Shown in pieces: positions 55,401 to 64,000 of a stretch of DNA of 64,000 bases. The translations under genes were made by a program, and so were the position numbers. Under the pieces are notes generated by a model that did not search any database, was not told the origin of the DNA, and saw nothing but the letters and a program-made list of their open reading frames with translations. Position 1 is the first letter of the stretch, and every line of letters begins with the position of its first letter. This DNA comes from Bipolaris cookei (Eukaryota > Ascomycota > Dothideomycetes > Pleosporales > Pleosporaceae). The stretch covers positions 63,619-127,618 of the forward strand of contig NRSV01000018.1 of the NCBI GenBank assembly GCA_002286855.1, written 5' to 3'.

Positions 55401-57801
55401 CTCGCTCTGCTGCAGGTCGATTTGACGAAATCATGGTTTGTACTAGATCCTTTCCATACGCAGCAAAGTAGCTCAAAGCTGTCATGTGATCGACGTCTGC
55501 TTGAGCTGGCGAGGCACCAAGACTAATCAGTAACTTGGTCATTTCTTTGGCCTTCTCGGGCGGGAGATGCAGTGCGAGGACCAACGGGAGAATTGCAGCC
55601 CGCGGCGATTTGTTATGGGAGTTTACAAGCTTGATAGGCAGTAGTATATCGGCACCAAAGTCTTGGACGAGCATTTTCACTGTGTGCACATGACCGTTTG
55701 CAATGGCAAGATGCAGTGCGGATACTGGTGCGTCCCAGGCCAACACATTGATGTCATAGATATCAGGCTCGCCATCTGCGTCTTCGGGTAGCGTATCGTG
55801 ACTTTGTGTTTCCTGGTTCTTAATTTTCACGAAGGAGCCTTCCGTCATTGCGTCGTCATTCTCAGACTCTTCATCAGAAATATCGGTCTCGTCTTCATCC
55901 GCATTGTTTTCCTCTTCCAAGCCCGCGGAGACCACATCACTGCCTTCTTTTGGAACTTTATGTTGGATCTGCTTAAGAGTCTCCTTTTCTGCCTCCTTTT
56001 CTTCATTGGCTTCGCTCCTGGTAAGAAGTGCCCTGGCCATTTCACTTTCACCACGCATAGCCGCAAGATGAAGAGCAGTCCTTCCGTCAAACAGGCGGGA
56101 GACAAGCCGAGCACCTGCATCAATGAGAGCTTGTATAATCTCCGGTGTAGATGTCGTAACTGCCAGATGAAGTGGAGTACGGCCGGTGTAATCGCGCTGG
56201 TTGGGATCAGCACCCTCTTGGCTCAGCCAGTCCTGGACATGTTCAAGATCGCAGTCTACAATTGCGCGACACAGTCTTGCGGTATTGCCAACATAGGCCA
56301 TATCCGTCCAGTCGTCATCGGTAAGAGGATGGAATGACCCAATAGCCTGGCGTCCCGGATTATCTTTCATGAAGGACAGACTCCCGGATACATAGATCTT
56401 GCCCTCTTCTGCGGCAATTTCTTCTTCTTCAGGCGTGACTGGCTTGGGACAGTAGCCACAGCAATCCCCTATTACGTCAGTCGCATTCCCAAAGAATGCA
56501 GGGTGGCGATGCAGTGCAGTCTCTCGGGTTTTCGGCCAGTTCCATTCTGCATTAAGTAGCAGGTCCTTCGCGTACAGCAACCTCTCAATCTTTCGTGCAG
56601 AATATTTTGGCCCATATGGGATGGTGAAGGTATGGTAGTCACTGACTTCATCAGTCTCCACCCATTCTGCAACATCCTCTTCGTGTACGTCTTTCATGTT
56701 TCCCCGCAGCTTTCGTGTAGGCCACCGATCAATCGGCGGTCTGCCACGCTCAGTACGACGCTCGTTGACGTATGCCTCTCGAGCAGTGCTGCTGGGCAGC
56801 TTCTCGAGAACCAACAGCCTGGCAAGACCAAGCGTCCGCCCAAACGAACGCTCAAACAGTGTCGGGTCAATGCGAGAGCGATCGAGAAGCGGCCAGTAAA
56901 CTTCAAACCCTCTGCGCGCGTACTTGGAAAGGCGATTCTCGTATGAGGGAGAGCGACGAGTCAAATCAATTGTGTTGACCTGGGTCATGAAAGCAGCCAA
57001 AGCACGCGGACTAGCATAGACTTGTTTCCCGTCATACGCAGCACAAGAGCAGTCCACATCGAACCCTGTAAGAATCTCAGAGATAGATCTATAGATACGC
57101 AGAACGATCTGGACATGGCGAGTTGGGTACTGGGAAGCAATAGTGATGGCGTTCTTAGTGCGGATCGTAGTCGTCTCAGTCAGGATCGAGTCCTTGATGC
57201 GCTGTTCAATCTGCTTGATCTTTTCAACAGCCTGTTCCTCGCTGAGGCCATAGAGAAAGAGATCAATATCAGAAGCAGGTGCCAACTTTTGATGGTAGTA
57301 TTCTCGGAGGGCCCGCTTGGAAGATTTGTGCTGCTCAGAGACTGGCAATAAGGATGTCACGACAGAACTGCCTGCAGCCACAACATTTGACCAGTCCAAG
57401 TCAACGAGAGATGACTCGGAGAACAACTGAAAGTTTGTTTGGAAGTCGCTGAGCGATGTCACGACCGCTGGAGAGCCATTGGGCTTACGCTCTGCTTTGC
57501 TGAGGGGCATGATGTAGCGTTGGCGTTCAGCTTCGGTTTCCTCTGCGAGGTTGCGAGCACGAACTTTCAGCTCATGCTCGTGCCCTGAAAATATAGGGAC
57601 GACATTGGGGATCGCTATTGCTGGGTGGTCTGGTTGTTGAGCAAAGACCTCGCGTAGTTTGGCATCGTATTCTTTATATGGAGTAATCAACTCAGGCAAC
57701 GACTTGTCTGGATGACTAGAAACATGCGCGATCCAGTCATCGTGCTTGGCCGGGAGCGGAGGAAGCTTCATTGGTGTTGATGTCTGTTGTTGCTCATTCA
57801 T
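52429..57801 (-). CDS. Very large nucleotidyltransferase-like plus ankyrin-repeat protein
   Basis: An intronless protein of 1,790 residues from ATG 57801 (the frame extends 14 codons further, but to a TTG). Residues ~130-260 look like a nucleotidyltransferase fold: GSSVVTSLLP from Gly144, then SDIDLFLYGL with Asp178 and Asp180, and DVDCSC with Asp248/Asp250, i.e. the G-S...DxD...D pattern of the pol-beta superfamily. A Cys-pair segment GDCCGYCPK is near 450. From ~535 ankyrin repeats appear (TGRTPLHLAV, DGRTALHLAAMRG, VSALHLAIANGH, and later NGMTPLHLAFALHRVEMAKILIEAGAD), with acidic and coiled linkers between. The Ser/Arg C-terminus ends DWFSFGLR. Some fungal ankyrin proteins share this DIDLF head, but no function is established that I know of. 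It lies next to a transposon relic. Confidence 0.8.
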   Translation of the reverse strand: MNEQQQTSTPMKLPPLPAKHDDWIAHVSSHPDKSLPELITPYKEYDAKLREVFAQQPDHPAIAIPNVVPIFSGHEHELKVRARNLAEETEAERQRYIMPLSKAERKPNGSPAVVTSLSDFQTNFQLFSESSLVDLDWSNVVAAGSSVVTSLLPVSEQHKSSKRALREYYHQKLAPASDIDLFLYGLSEEQAVEKIKQIEQRIKDSILTETTTIRTKNAITIASQYPTRHVQIVLRIYRSISEILTGFDVDCSCAAYDGKQVYASPRALAAFMTQVNTIDLTRRSPSYENRLSKYARRGFEVYWPLLDRSRIDPTLFERSFGRTLGLARLLVLEKLPSSTAREAYVNERRTERGRPPIDRWPTRKLRGNMKDVHEEDVAEWVETDEVSDYHTFTIPYGPKYSARKIERLLYAKDLLLNAEWNWPKTRETALHRHPAFFGNATDVIGDCCGYCPKPVTPEEEEIAAEEGKIYVSGSLSFMKDNPGRQAIGSFHPLTDDDWTDMAYVGNTARLCRAIVDCDLEHVQDWLSQEGADPNQRDYTGRTPLHLAVTTSTPEIIQALIDAGARLVSRLFDGRTALHLAAMRGESEMARALLTRSEANEEKEAEKETLKQIQHKVPKEGSDVVSAGLEEENNADEDETDISDEESENDDAMTEGSFVKIKNQETQSHDTLPEDADGEPDIYDINVLAWDAPVSALHLAIANGHVHTVKMLVQDFGADILLPIKLVNSHNKSPRAAILPLVLALHLPPEKAKEMTKLLISLGASPAQADVDHMTALSYFAAYGKDLVQTMISSNRPAAERAANHLSWTSSVYRPDAKSILNTAIKGRDAETVEALLELGAKPEVDFDTYISSVKSNVHMSGDTERNTWYFREEFEQPVFSALRSDLPSVVQILLDSGAEINCLSENAWKKRHYPDNLQNDAGTLLDLVRRRINSLRVFTTTGKIDGVDGYLSSTGWVDNTNYYAPVLPIPLQDDAHYLQDYKPGTYSHLVVRKQIEDARTKYENDLKKYQEWVESEKEPKGTAEKKVVVESLVEEFEALESRLVEHGAKTLEELHPELIGPEISGPNYYHHYQEKSKPWSQNLTFRLPDLTEERRKAYVKLFEACWEGDLVTIKELTLAVWGNNQTPLQIAVKDSEDFSPLSVALLRKHYDIATAILEIAKAQYISEQKPSARHTIQQEDEDDSSTDGGQDEIEIYSEIVNDQFTIENVGEVQSQVKSTIQPMKMINWGCPMFEFVANDSPSPRLEIFGGDQSQKKRSEDIGQPRTLFQLAIYLDDSNLFEFLISKYEQYTRLDSSASDDTSPEFFTFPEPDFLYAMRLGRVQLLEKIIKRTGAGFPLNDLVEKSGIEIPIKPKYYQGLSVHGKKRADWANAGRDTSGRVRDMQHPPVLCAAHSGNLQSVEWFLGNSPLRCYLQFADTHREDVRIQNLAKTKGGLEASITKWLGLNSHLLLHCAVLSQKSEGSSYLLRQLCKAHPEALEKRSVNGMTPLHLAFALHRVEMAKILIEAGADQTTRNNEGGNIVHSILEFYQACNVRTSVLREMLGLIDTRLIPSLFLERTQSAPGAATPLARWVHINVQSREYSFDKERHEETLKLLLEFSKGEDLGIINGDGDTPVHAIVRYRADTLLRIMLDQRPETLFFENVSGRTPFEIAEDSYLSGEVFSNPPPLSPPQRPTDLRLFGTLYHRRTNATGILRRDPESFLESPEENRSSLAKVLQVCKDSTAKQSEGQKRRLVSLVEANEVAKRLTARTETRHVRARLGEQQVTEGEDEEKTPRSDEMTDWFSFGLR

Positions 57802-59688
57802 GATGTGACTAAAGATTTCTGGAATGGCGGGAGATGATGTCAATGCAATGAAGTAAATGGGTTGAAGAAATGAGGGAGAAGTGTGCTACAACGTGGATTT
57901 AAATATCCGCATTGGCAAACTGTAGAACTCCACAGACTACTCGATTGTATCTTTTTACAATTGAAGATATGATGCAAGGGGCGATCTACCGACGTGAAAG
58001 CGGGGTTCTTAGGCAGTTACCGCTAATTGAGGCTAGAAAGCGCGTTGTAGCCTAGCTAGCTAGGCAGCCACCAATCAGCAACGAGACTAAGGATTGGCGT
58101 TGACACGCCCTCTACACGAAATCATGTGACCATAGATTCGTGGTAATGGATCAGTAATTGAGGATTAAATTGAACATCTTGTTGCCTAGGTCTACTGCAT
58201 AATAAAGGGCCAGTGGTATAACAAAACAGTGTTTCGTATGAGGTCTGTAGTCGATGTAAAAAGTCATCTGACCAAGGACAGCAAACAAGCTCAAAAAGCA
58301 AACAGGTAAAAGAGTCACTTCAATGGCTATAGTACGATAGCTTTGTATAATGCTTTCACCGAGTTCTCTATCCGGAAGCCTCAGTTCAATGAATACCGCC
58401 AACATTAGATTACTCATCTTCTTAGAAGCGTACGAGCAAACACCCACCCAGACATGAGAAACCTCCGACACCGCAATCCAAAAACATCCACATTCTCATT
58501 TCTCCGCAACAAAGCCTTACCTTCCCATTCCGCATCTCTCCCTAATCTCGCTACTATAAGTACCCTGACATCTCATGTGCATGAAAACACAAGCGGGCGC
58601 TTAATCCGTATAATAAGGTCAACCCAAAAAGGGACATGACAAAAAAACTGGTTCCAATCTTCGTATTCTACCATGTTCACATCCCCACCCATAGAACATG
58701 GTTGCTATCGCGCTAATGCAAGGCACAAAAGTCAGGCCCGCCCCACCACCCCCTTGCTCGACATGACCAAAAAAAAGATTACCATGCCAAACCCAAACGC
58801 ATGGCAAGAAATTAATATGAGAAAGAGGTTATGACGACACATGCATAAATGTCTTGTCTATCGAGCAAAACCGTCAATTAACTAGATCAGACGATGCAAT
58901 GCGACTGTAGAAGTCCGTTTCGCAGAAACAAAGAGCAGACAGTTTCATCTCAACCAAAGCCCACAGCGTACACAAAAATCTCCCAAGCATATGAAACTGT
59001 GGCTTGCGCATTTCCTTACTTGTGAGGTCTCAAAAACTCAAAAACAGACCAACTAGATGCCTAGTCCAGACATGCGGGGAAACTCTATAGTAAGTGAGCC
59101 GATCGACCGACCGACGATACCCCCCGTTCACGTGCCCGTCTGTCTTCGGCGGTGTGCCTGAGTAAACCAAAAACACAACGGGACATTCTATTTGCGTATT
59201 CGTCGAATCGGGAAATGTCGGGTTTGCACACGAATGCGTATTCCGCACAACGCGTAGTTAGGTATGGGGGAAATAAGATTTCTTACTACCTCGGTTTCGC
59301 ATTTCGTGCCTCTCTCTCTCTTTCTCTCTCTCGTTTAAACAAAAAAAGCCGCAAGACACGAGCTGCGAGATTGCAAAGTACCGAGAAAAAAAAGTGAGTC
59401 CATGAGTCGAGGCAAGCAAGCTCGCGAAAAGAACAGCGTAAGGTACGTACGTAAAATCGCCAAGCCTAAGCGAGCAGCATGTATGTCGGTCAAATTCCAC
59501 CATGTCGGAACATCAGGAAAAAAACCCCCCCCAAAAAAGTGAACCAACCAACCAAAACTGGGTTTAAACTTCGGAGCTATCAACTTTGCACATCACCATC
59601 ACGTCCATCCCCACCCCGACCACCTACGGACTGCATTACGGAGATTTACTAAAATCAAATCAAAAGTAAGAGAAAAAAAGCGCTGACC
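57802..59688. other. 1.9-kb gene-free divergent region
   Basis: This carries the promoters of the NTase-ankyrin gene (-) and the RCC1-like gene (+). A palindromic CCTAGCTAGCTAGG-type sequence lies near 58050 and a CT-rich microsatellite at about 59310-59333. Short open frames show no coding features. Confidence 0.55.
59310..59333. repeat. (CT)n microsatellite, interrupted
   Basis: A CTCTCTCTCT-TTCTCTCTCTC run, seen directly. Confidence 0.85.
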
Positions 59689-60972
59689 ATGCGATTACAT
59701 ACTTTCGGGTCTAGCACGCTCCACAGCAGTCCAGAGGATGTTATAGTACCAAGCACAGCAGGCAGCATACGCATCCTTTGGGCCTCATGGTGCGACGTGC
59801 TACTCGCCTATTGCAATGTCGACAGCAGCGAGGCGCAGACATGGCATTTGCGATACCACGGCACAGGTCTAAGCCGATCGCAACAAGATTTTTTGCACGA
59901 GACCAGTACTGCCGGTCCGCTGGCAAAAGCACTCGTAGAGAAAGAAGGGCATACGGTGATTTTCTTCGGTAGTACCATGCACCACGGGCTGCAAGGCTAC
60001 ATACTCAGTTTGGGCAGTGAAGGCGGCGGACAAGAAATCGTCTTGTTTACTGTTGCTGCAGAAGATGACGAAATGCAAAGTAGTAGTAGTAGCAATGCGG
60101 GATTGCATGACGTACACAGGTACTTCATCCCGCAGCGTAGCGAAACCGACACTCTGATAATCACCAATGTCGCAATCCAAAGCGACGAGACGCTCTTGCT
60201 GAGTCTGAAGTTGGGTATCGCAAACAACGCATGCTACCTAGCAACAATACAAGACATGGCGCAACTACGCGTCTGGCTTGCGTCCAGGGCGTTGGCGGCG
60301 GCGTCGGCGGTACAAGTGAAACGCGCGCCGTATGACTCGCACAAGGCGCCGCAAGTGGTTAGCAACGCGACGACGACCACTGTCTTGGGCTCCTCCGGCG
60401 GTGCTGTGTGGACGTCAAGCAGCGGCGGGAGATATCAAGTTTGTGTGGGCCGGCCCTTTTCCCTCGACGGCGCGTCAGAGTTCTGTGCCATACCTTACCT
60501 CGAGCATACGTGCGTCGAGCGAGTGGCGTCTGGGGGGTATATGAGTGCGGCGCTGAGTGCAGAGGATGAGCTGTTTGTGTGGGGTCAGGCGTGTCCGGGT
60601 TCAACGGGCGAGATGGACGTGCTGAATGGGAATGCTGATGGGCATAGTACGCCTAGTACGGGAGTTGGGACTGAAAATGATGCAGATGAGTTTGTGAAGT
60701 GCCTGGAGGTAAGGATTCATGACAAAGAGGCTCGCGTGTATCAAGTGGCAATTGGCCATGGACATGTTCTGTTAGCAGCAGAGTCTGGAAATGGTTCAGC
60801 AACCAAGGAGAGGGTAGTGTTTGGCGCCGGAGATAATAGTATGGGACAGCTTGGACTAGAAGAGCGGAGATTTTATAGTGCGTTCCACGAAGTTCAAGGT
60901 CTGCGGGGTAAGCGTGTTGCTCAGTTGTTTGCAGCGGGATGGTCAAGCTTCGTCGTAACACTGGAAGAGTAA
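59689..60972 (+). CDS. RCC1-repeat (beta-propeller) protein, ATS1-like
   Basis: An intronless protein of 427 residues. It has RCC1-type blades, clearest at the C-terminus: VVFGAGDNSMGQLGLEERRFYSAF...VQGLRGKRVAQLFAAGWSSFVVT, where the G-x-N-x-x-G-Q-L-G core is typical. Two other blades are recognisable (HTCVERVASGGYMSAALSAEDELFVWGQ and EARVYQVAIGHGHVLLAA). The N-terminal half is more divergent. The length and weak N-terminal blades resemble yeast ATS1 and related small fungal RCC1-like proteins rather than Ran exchange factor RCC1. ATS1 acts with the Kti11 pathway of tRNA wobble modification, but orthology here is inferred from general features only. Confidence 0.8.
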   Translation: MRLHTFGSSTLHSSPEDVIVPSTAGSIRILWASWCDVLLAYCNVDSSEAQTWHLRYHGTGLSRSQQDFLHETSTAGPLAKALVEKEGHTVIFFGSTMHHGLQGYILSLGSEGGGQEIVLFTVAAEDDEMQSSSSSNAGLHDVHRYFIPQRSETDTLIITNVAIQSDETLLLSLKLGIANNACYLATIQDMAQLRVWLASRALAAASAVQVKRAPYDSHKAPQVVSNATTTTVLGSSGGAVWTSSSGGRYQVCVGRPFSLDGASEFCAIPYLEHTCVERVASGGYMSAALSAEDELFVWGQACPGSTGEMDVLNGNADGHSTPSTGVGTENDADEFVKCLEVRIHDKEARVYQVAIGHGHVLLAAESGNGSATKERVVFGAGDNSMGQLGLEERRFYSAFHEVQGLRGKRVAQLFAAGWSSFVVTLEE

Positions 60973-63900
60973 CCAAGAAAGTCTATTCATTAGATATTGT
61001 GGTCATGTGTTCATGTTGAGCATTTCAAGTTAAAAAGCTTCTCGACGTTACTAGGCTTTGAGGCGACAGGGCCGGCTACATCCATGAGGCGGATCACCAA
61101 GACTATGCATAGGGTAGGTGAAACAACATGTTAGTTCTTTCTCGACCTGGCATGTTGAGACTAGCGGCCCGCTCCACCCGCGATGGGAATCTGTGGGTGG
61201 TTGCGGGAAAAAAGGCGGCGATGTTTTGAACAGCCGTGTTTGTAGCCAGCGTAGTTGAACCAATTCTGCTCTGGTCTTATCTGAGCAACGTTGATGGGTT
61301 GAGGATCGTCAGGAGGGTGCAAGCTCTGTGCGTCTCCCAAGACATACTGCGATCTACATTGTTAACATGGGGGAGCCTGGATGAGACGGCCAAAGGCAAT
61401 GCGTGCTACTGAGATACAAACTACAAGTGCCGCCATCGGAAACAGTGGCTTAGATCGAGCGGTGTTGCATACTTGTATTGCGCAAGATGGCGATAGACCG
61501 GCGTACAGATGACGAAAGTAAGTACTAGAATGACTGTCGACAGACAGGTGTGCGTCGCTTGATGAATCAACAACAGCTTTCATCTTGGTGCAGACTGAGA
61601 TGAGTTGAGTCAGTTCTGCAGGCGAGAAGCTTTGCCTAGTGTGGTGTCTGATAATGAAAAGATTGCGCCAATGGTCGAGACTGACTAACAGTGCTGGATA
61701 GAGTTAGTCCAGGCAGATGTCAGACATATAGTAGTAGTACGAGCATGGTCACCAGAATGTACTGGAAAAACTGTTCACGTGGTGTCCAAATACGAGGCGT
61801 TGACAGAAGGACAGGCTATACGAGAGCGAGAGCCTAAGTAAAGGGTATTGTCGATAGTCCATGGCAAAAGCCGTAAGCGCTTCGCACGACGAGAAGGCAG
61901 ATAAGGCCGAAAGACGAAAAAGGCCGACAATGGATGTGTCAGTTGGTATTGATGGCTCAGGCACAGGGCGATGCGCAAAGGGAAGGGCGGCGGTGCCCGT
62001 GTTGGTGCTCGTGCTTATGGTTGTGCCTTTGCCGAATGGGGTCGCCGTACACATGACAGGAGGCCGAAATTGCAAAGGCCAAGGTGGTGAGGTGTCAGAA
62101 TAGATGGTGTTTGGATGGATGAAGAAAGAGCCGGGCCGGAAAGAGGAGGTGTGGTGCCGTGCATGTTCGTACTCTAGTCGCAAAGGCCATGGGGATGTGG
62201 CAGTTGGATTTGATGGTGTTGGAGGAGGTGGTGAAACGGGCGAGAGACATGTTGGGGGCAGCGGTCATCGGACAGAGGAGGGCAATCTGGGCCACTGGGA
62301 GTAGATGGAACCGCCAGACCGTGATAAGAGGGCTCCTGGGGGTGTGATGGGTTTGTTGCGGCAAGAGGAACAGAGTTTGGGTTGGTGATGCACATGGCCC
62401 GACAGGCAGGGTGTCTGCATTGATGCCTATTGTTATTCATGATGATGTCAAGCGGGAGAATAAAAAAACAATGTGGGCGTGGTGTTGATGTTTCTGTGAC
62501 CAAAGCTGTCGCAAGGCCCGTGACTCAACCAAATCCGCAGGGGAGGCCGTGGGAGGGTGAATAATACTTACTTAGTAGCGCAGGGACCGTTTGCAGGGAC
62601 ATGGGGGGGGTTACAGGCTAGGCGACAGAGTGGCAGCCATGTGTAGATTTGGATATGGGCAGCTAGCAAGTCGCACGTTGGGATGGAGCGTGAATGCTGC
62701 AGTATGGCCATGTTTCAGGCGGTTGGAAGTCTTTGAAGAGGTTGCGGCGGAGGCTGCTCCGGCCCGTTGGGTAATGTTTCCATGTGTGGGTGAGTGGGTA
62801 TGGATGGGATGGATGCGAGTGTGGCGGCGAGGCGGCACTTGGGCTTGGGTTTACCGGGAAGGCAGGCATCCATTCGGCCATGCGCCTCGTTTCTCTGTTT
62901 CTCCCCACTATGCCCAACTGCATCGCGGGTCCCGCGCTGCAAAAATGCGGTGCTCAGCCTCTGCGCCCCTTGGCGCCGCCCCCGGTCGGGCCGAATTCGG
63001 TTCCTCGTCCTTTTTTCCTCGCATGGTCATTACAAGTTCATGATAGCATGGCTGGCCTAGCGCCGCCCGTGCTAGCCGCATGCCGCTGGACGACAACAAG
63101 CCTGCAGCAGTACCTTACAGGTTGGTTGCATGCCCGCACCACACTTGGACGCGCTGCAGCATCCAAAAAGACCCTTTTGTGGAGGAAGGATGGGATGGGT
63201 TGGCACGACTCATCGCCACGCACGCCCTATCGCCATATCGCCCGATTGTGTTGCGTGTACGGTGCTGATCGATGTGTCCCCCAAACGCTAGCTCGGCGGG
63301 CAGCCCACCAGTCAGAGAGGCAGAGGGCATCAGTGGCAGGGCTGATCAGGCTGCAGGCCGCTGAGAAACACTTGGTCGAAGGCAAAAAGCAAGGGTGCTG
63401 TCGATCTCCTTGATCGCCTTACACAAAGCACGCGGATTGCTGGCGCAGTGGGTAGTGGAGACCAGACGGCTGCCGTGCGTATGTAGAGTACGTACGTGGT
63501 ACACAGCAGTGTCGCTGGTGCTGCACACCCAACTGTCCGCCCTCCTCGGGGTCAGACGTTGCCATCATCCATCCCCTCCTTCTCATCGCCCGGCAGTGCT
63601 GCTACACGTACAGTGTGTGACCAGACGATAATGGGCTGCTGGTGCCATTGCCATGACGTTGCGTAAGGGCGCATGACAAGGCCATGAACCATGTCGACCC
63701 GGATTGGCCATTAGGCACGAAACGCCAGCGGGATCCAGCAGTAGGGTTATACGCCATCCAGGGGTACACGATAGTTCGTCCTTCTTTTTTGCCCTGGCCG
63801 GGGCCGTGCGACACGAAACCCATGCTCGCTCTTCCAAGTCAGTAAACGTCATGTGGCCATGCCAACTCTTTTGCGTTCCGTCGTCGGCTTGAGTGCCGTC

Positions 63901-64000
63901 TAGGCTGCTACGAGCTAACGCCTCCCGGGCAGCCAAAGGCGACCGCGACCACTCATATCCTCCTGACCCCGTCTGCGCCTAATGAGCCACGCCCGTTTTG
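60973..64000. other. 3-kb gene-free right end of the window
   Basis: Many overlapping open frames on both strands are low complexity or compositionally driven, and none shows a domain, a good start with introns, or consistent codon use. A short frame on the minus strand at 61362-61583 starts with ATG and has a hydrophobic C-terminal half, but nothing else supports it. The region could be the upstream part of a gene beyond the window, or repeat-poor noncoding DNA. I saw no tRNA or rRNA gene. Confidence 0.45.

Noticed and set aside
57802..57843. 14-codon extension of the NTase-ankyrin protein
   Set aside because: The extension starts at TTG; the first ATG is 57801.
62591..63413. Overlapping open frames of 150-209 codons at the right end
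   Set aside because: Codon use and composition look random (Trp, Cys and Arg-rich), both strands are open because of high GC, and no motif is recognisable.

Overview
The window looks like nuclear DNA of a filamentous ascomycete (Pezizomycotina), most likely a dothideomycete of the Pleosporales type. Introns are short (mostly 46-107 bp) with GTRNGT donors, CTAAC/CTGAC branch sites and YAG acceptors. Genes are spaced 0.5-3 kb apart on both strands. The housekeeping proteins are typical of this group, and the only transposons are decayed Fot1/pogo elements carrying C-to-T type nonsense changes. The order assignment is inference; the phylum-level call is well supported.

Layout. 0-2.4 kb: a 207-bp dispersed repeat, then a complete but dead Fot1/pogo element with inverted repeats. 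2.6-21.4 kb: conserved core with a UFD4/TRIP12-type HECT ubiquitin ligase (-), NMN adenylyltransferase (+), a membrane-anchored GH5 exo-beta-1,3-glucanase (+), a secreted Ala/Gln/Asn repeat protein (-), a CUE-DUF1771-Smr (Cue2-like) nuclease (-) and a small single-pass membrane protein (+). 21.4-34 kb: a more accessory block holding an F-box protein, a decayed gene fragment, three related Gfd2-type DEDDh exonuclease-fold genes (one dead and interrupted) and two alpha/beta hydrolases, one of the Ayg1 type. 34.3-44 kb: a PTR2-type peptide transporter, a PNPOx-like flavoprotein with a C-terminal anchor, and DUG2 (WD40 plus M20 peptidase), all on the minus strand. 45.7-50.7 kb: an unknown repeat-tailed protein, an FAD monooxygenase and an SDR arranged head to head. 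50.8-52.1 kb: a second, truncated pogo relic containing the other copy of the 207-bp repeat. 52.4-57.8 kb: a 1,790-residue nucleotidyltransferase-like plus ankyrin protein. 59.7-61 kb: an RCC1-like protein. The last 3 kb hold no gene I can support.

How the genes fit together. Most are independent core genes. Three themes may be connected. Peptide and glutathione handling: the PTR2 importer lies near DUG2, which works in cytosolic Cys-Gly/glutathione breakdown. RNA/NAD/protein quality control: Cue2-like, UFD4 and NMNAT are neighbours, with no sign of co-regulation. Accessory evolution: exonuclease paralogs, an F-box gene, gene fragments, RIP-like transposons and the NTase-ankyrin gene mark the 21-34 kb and 50-58 kb stretches as the changeable parts. 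The strongest candidates for new biology are the local family of Gfd2-type exonuclease paralogs with a dead member, and the NTase-ankyrin fusion beside a mutated transposon. All exon structures here were read by eye from splice signals and frame.
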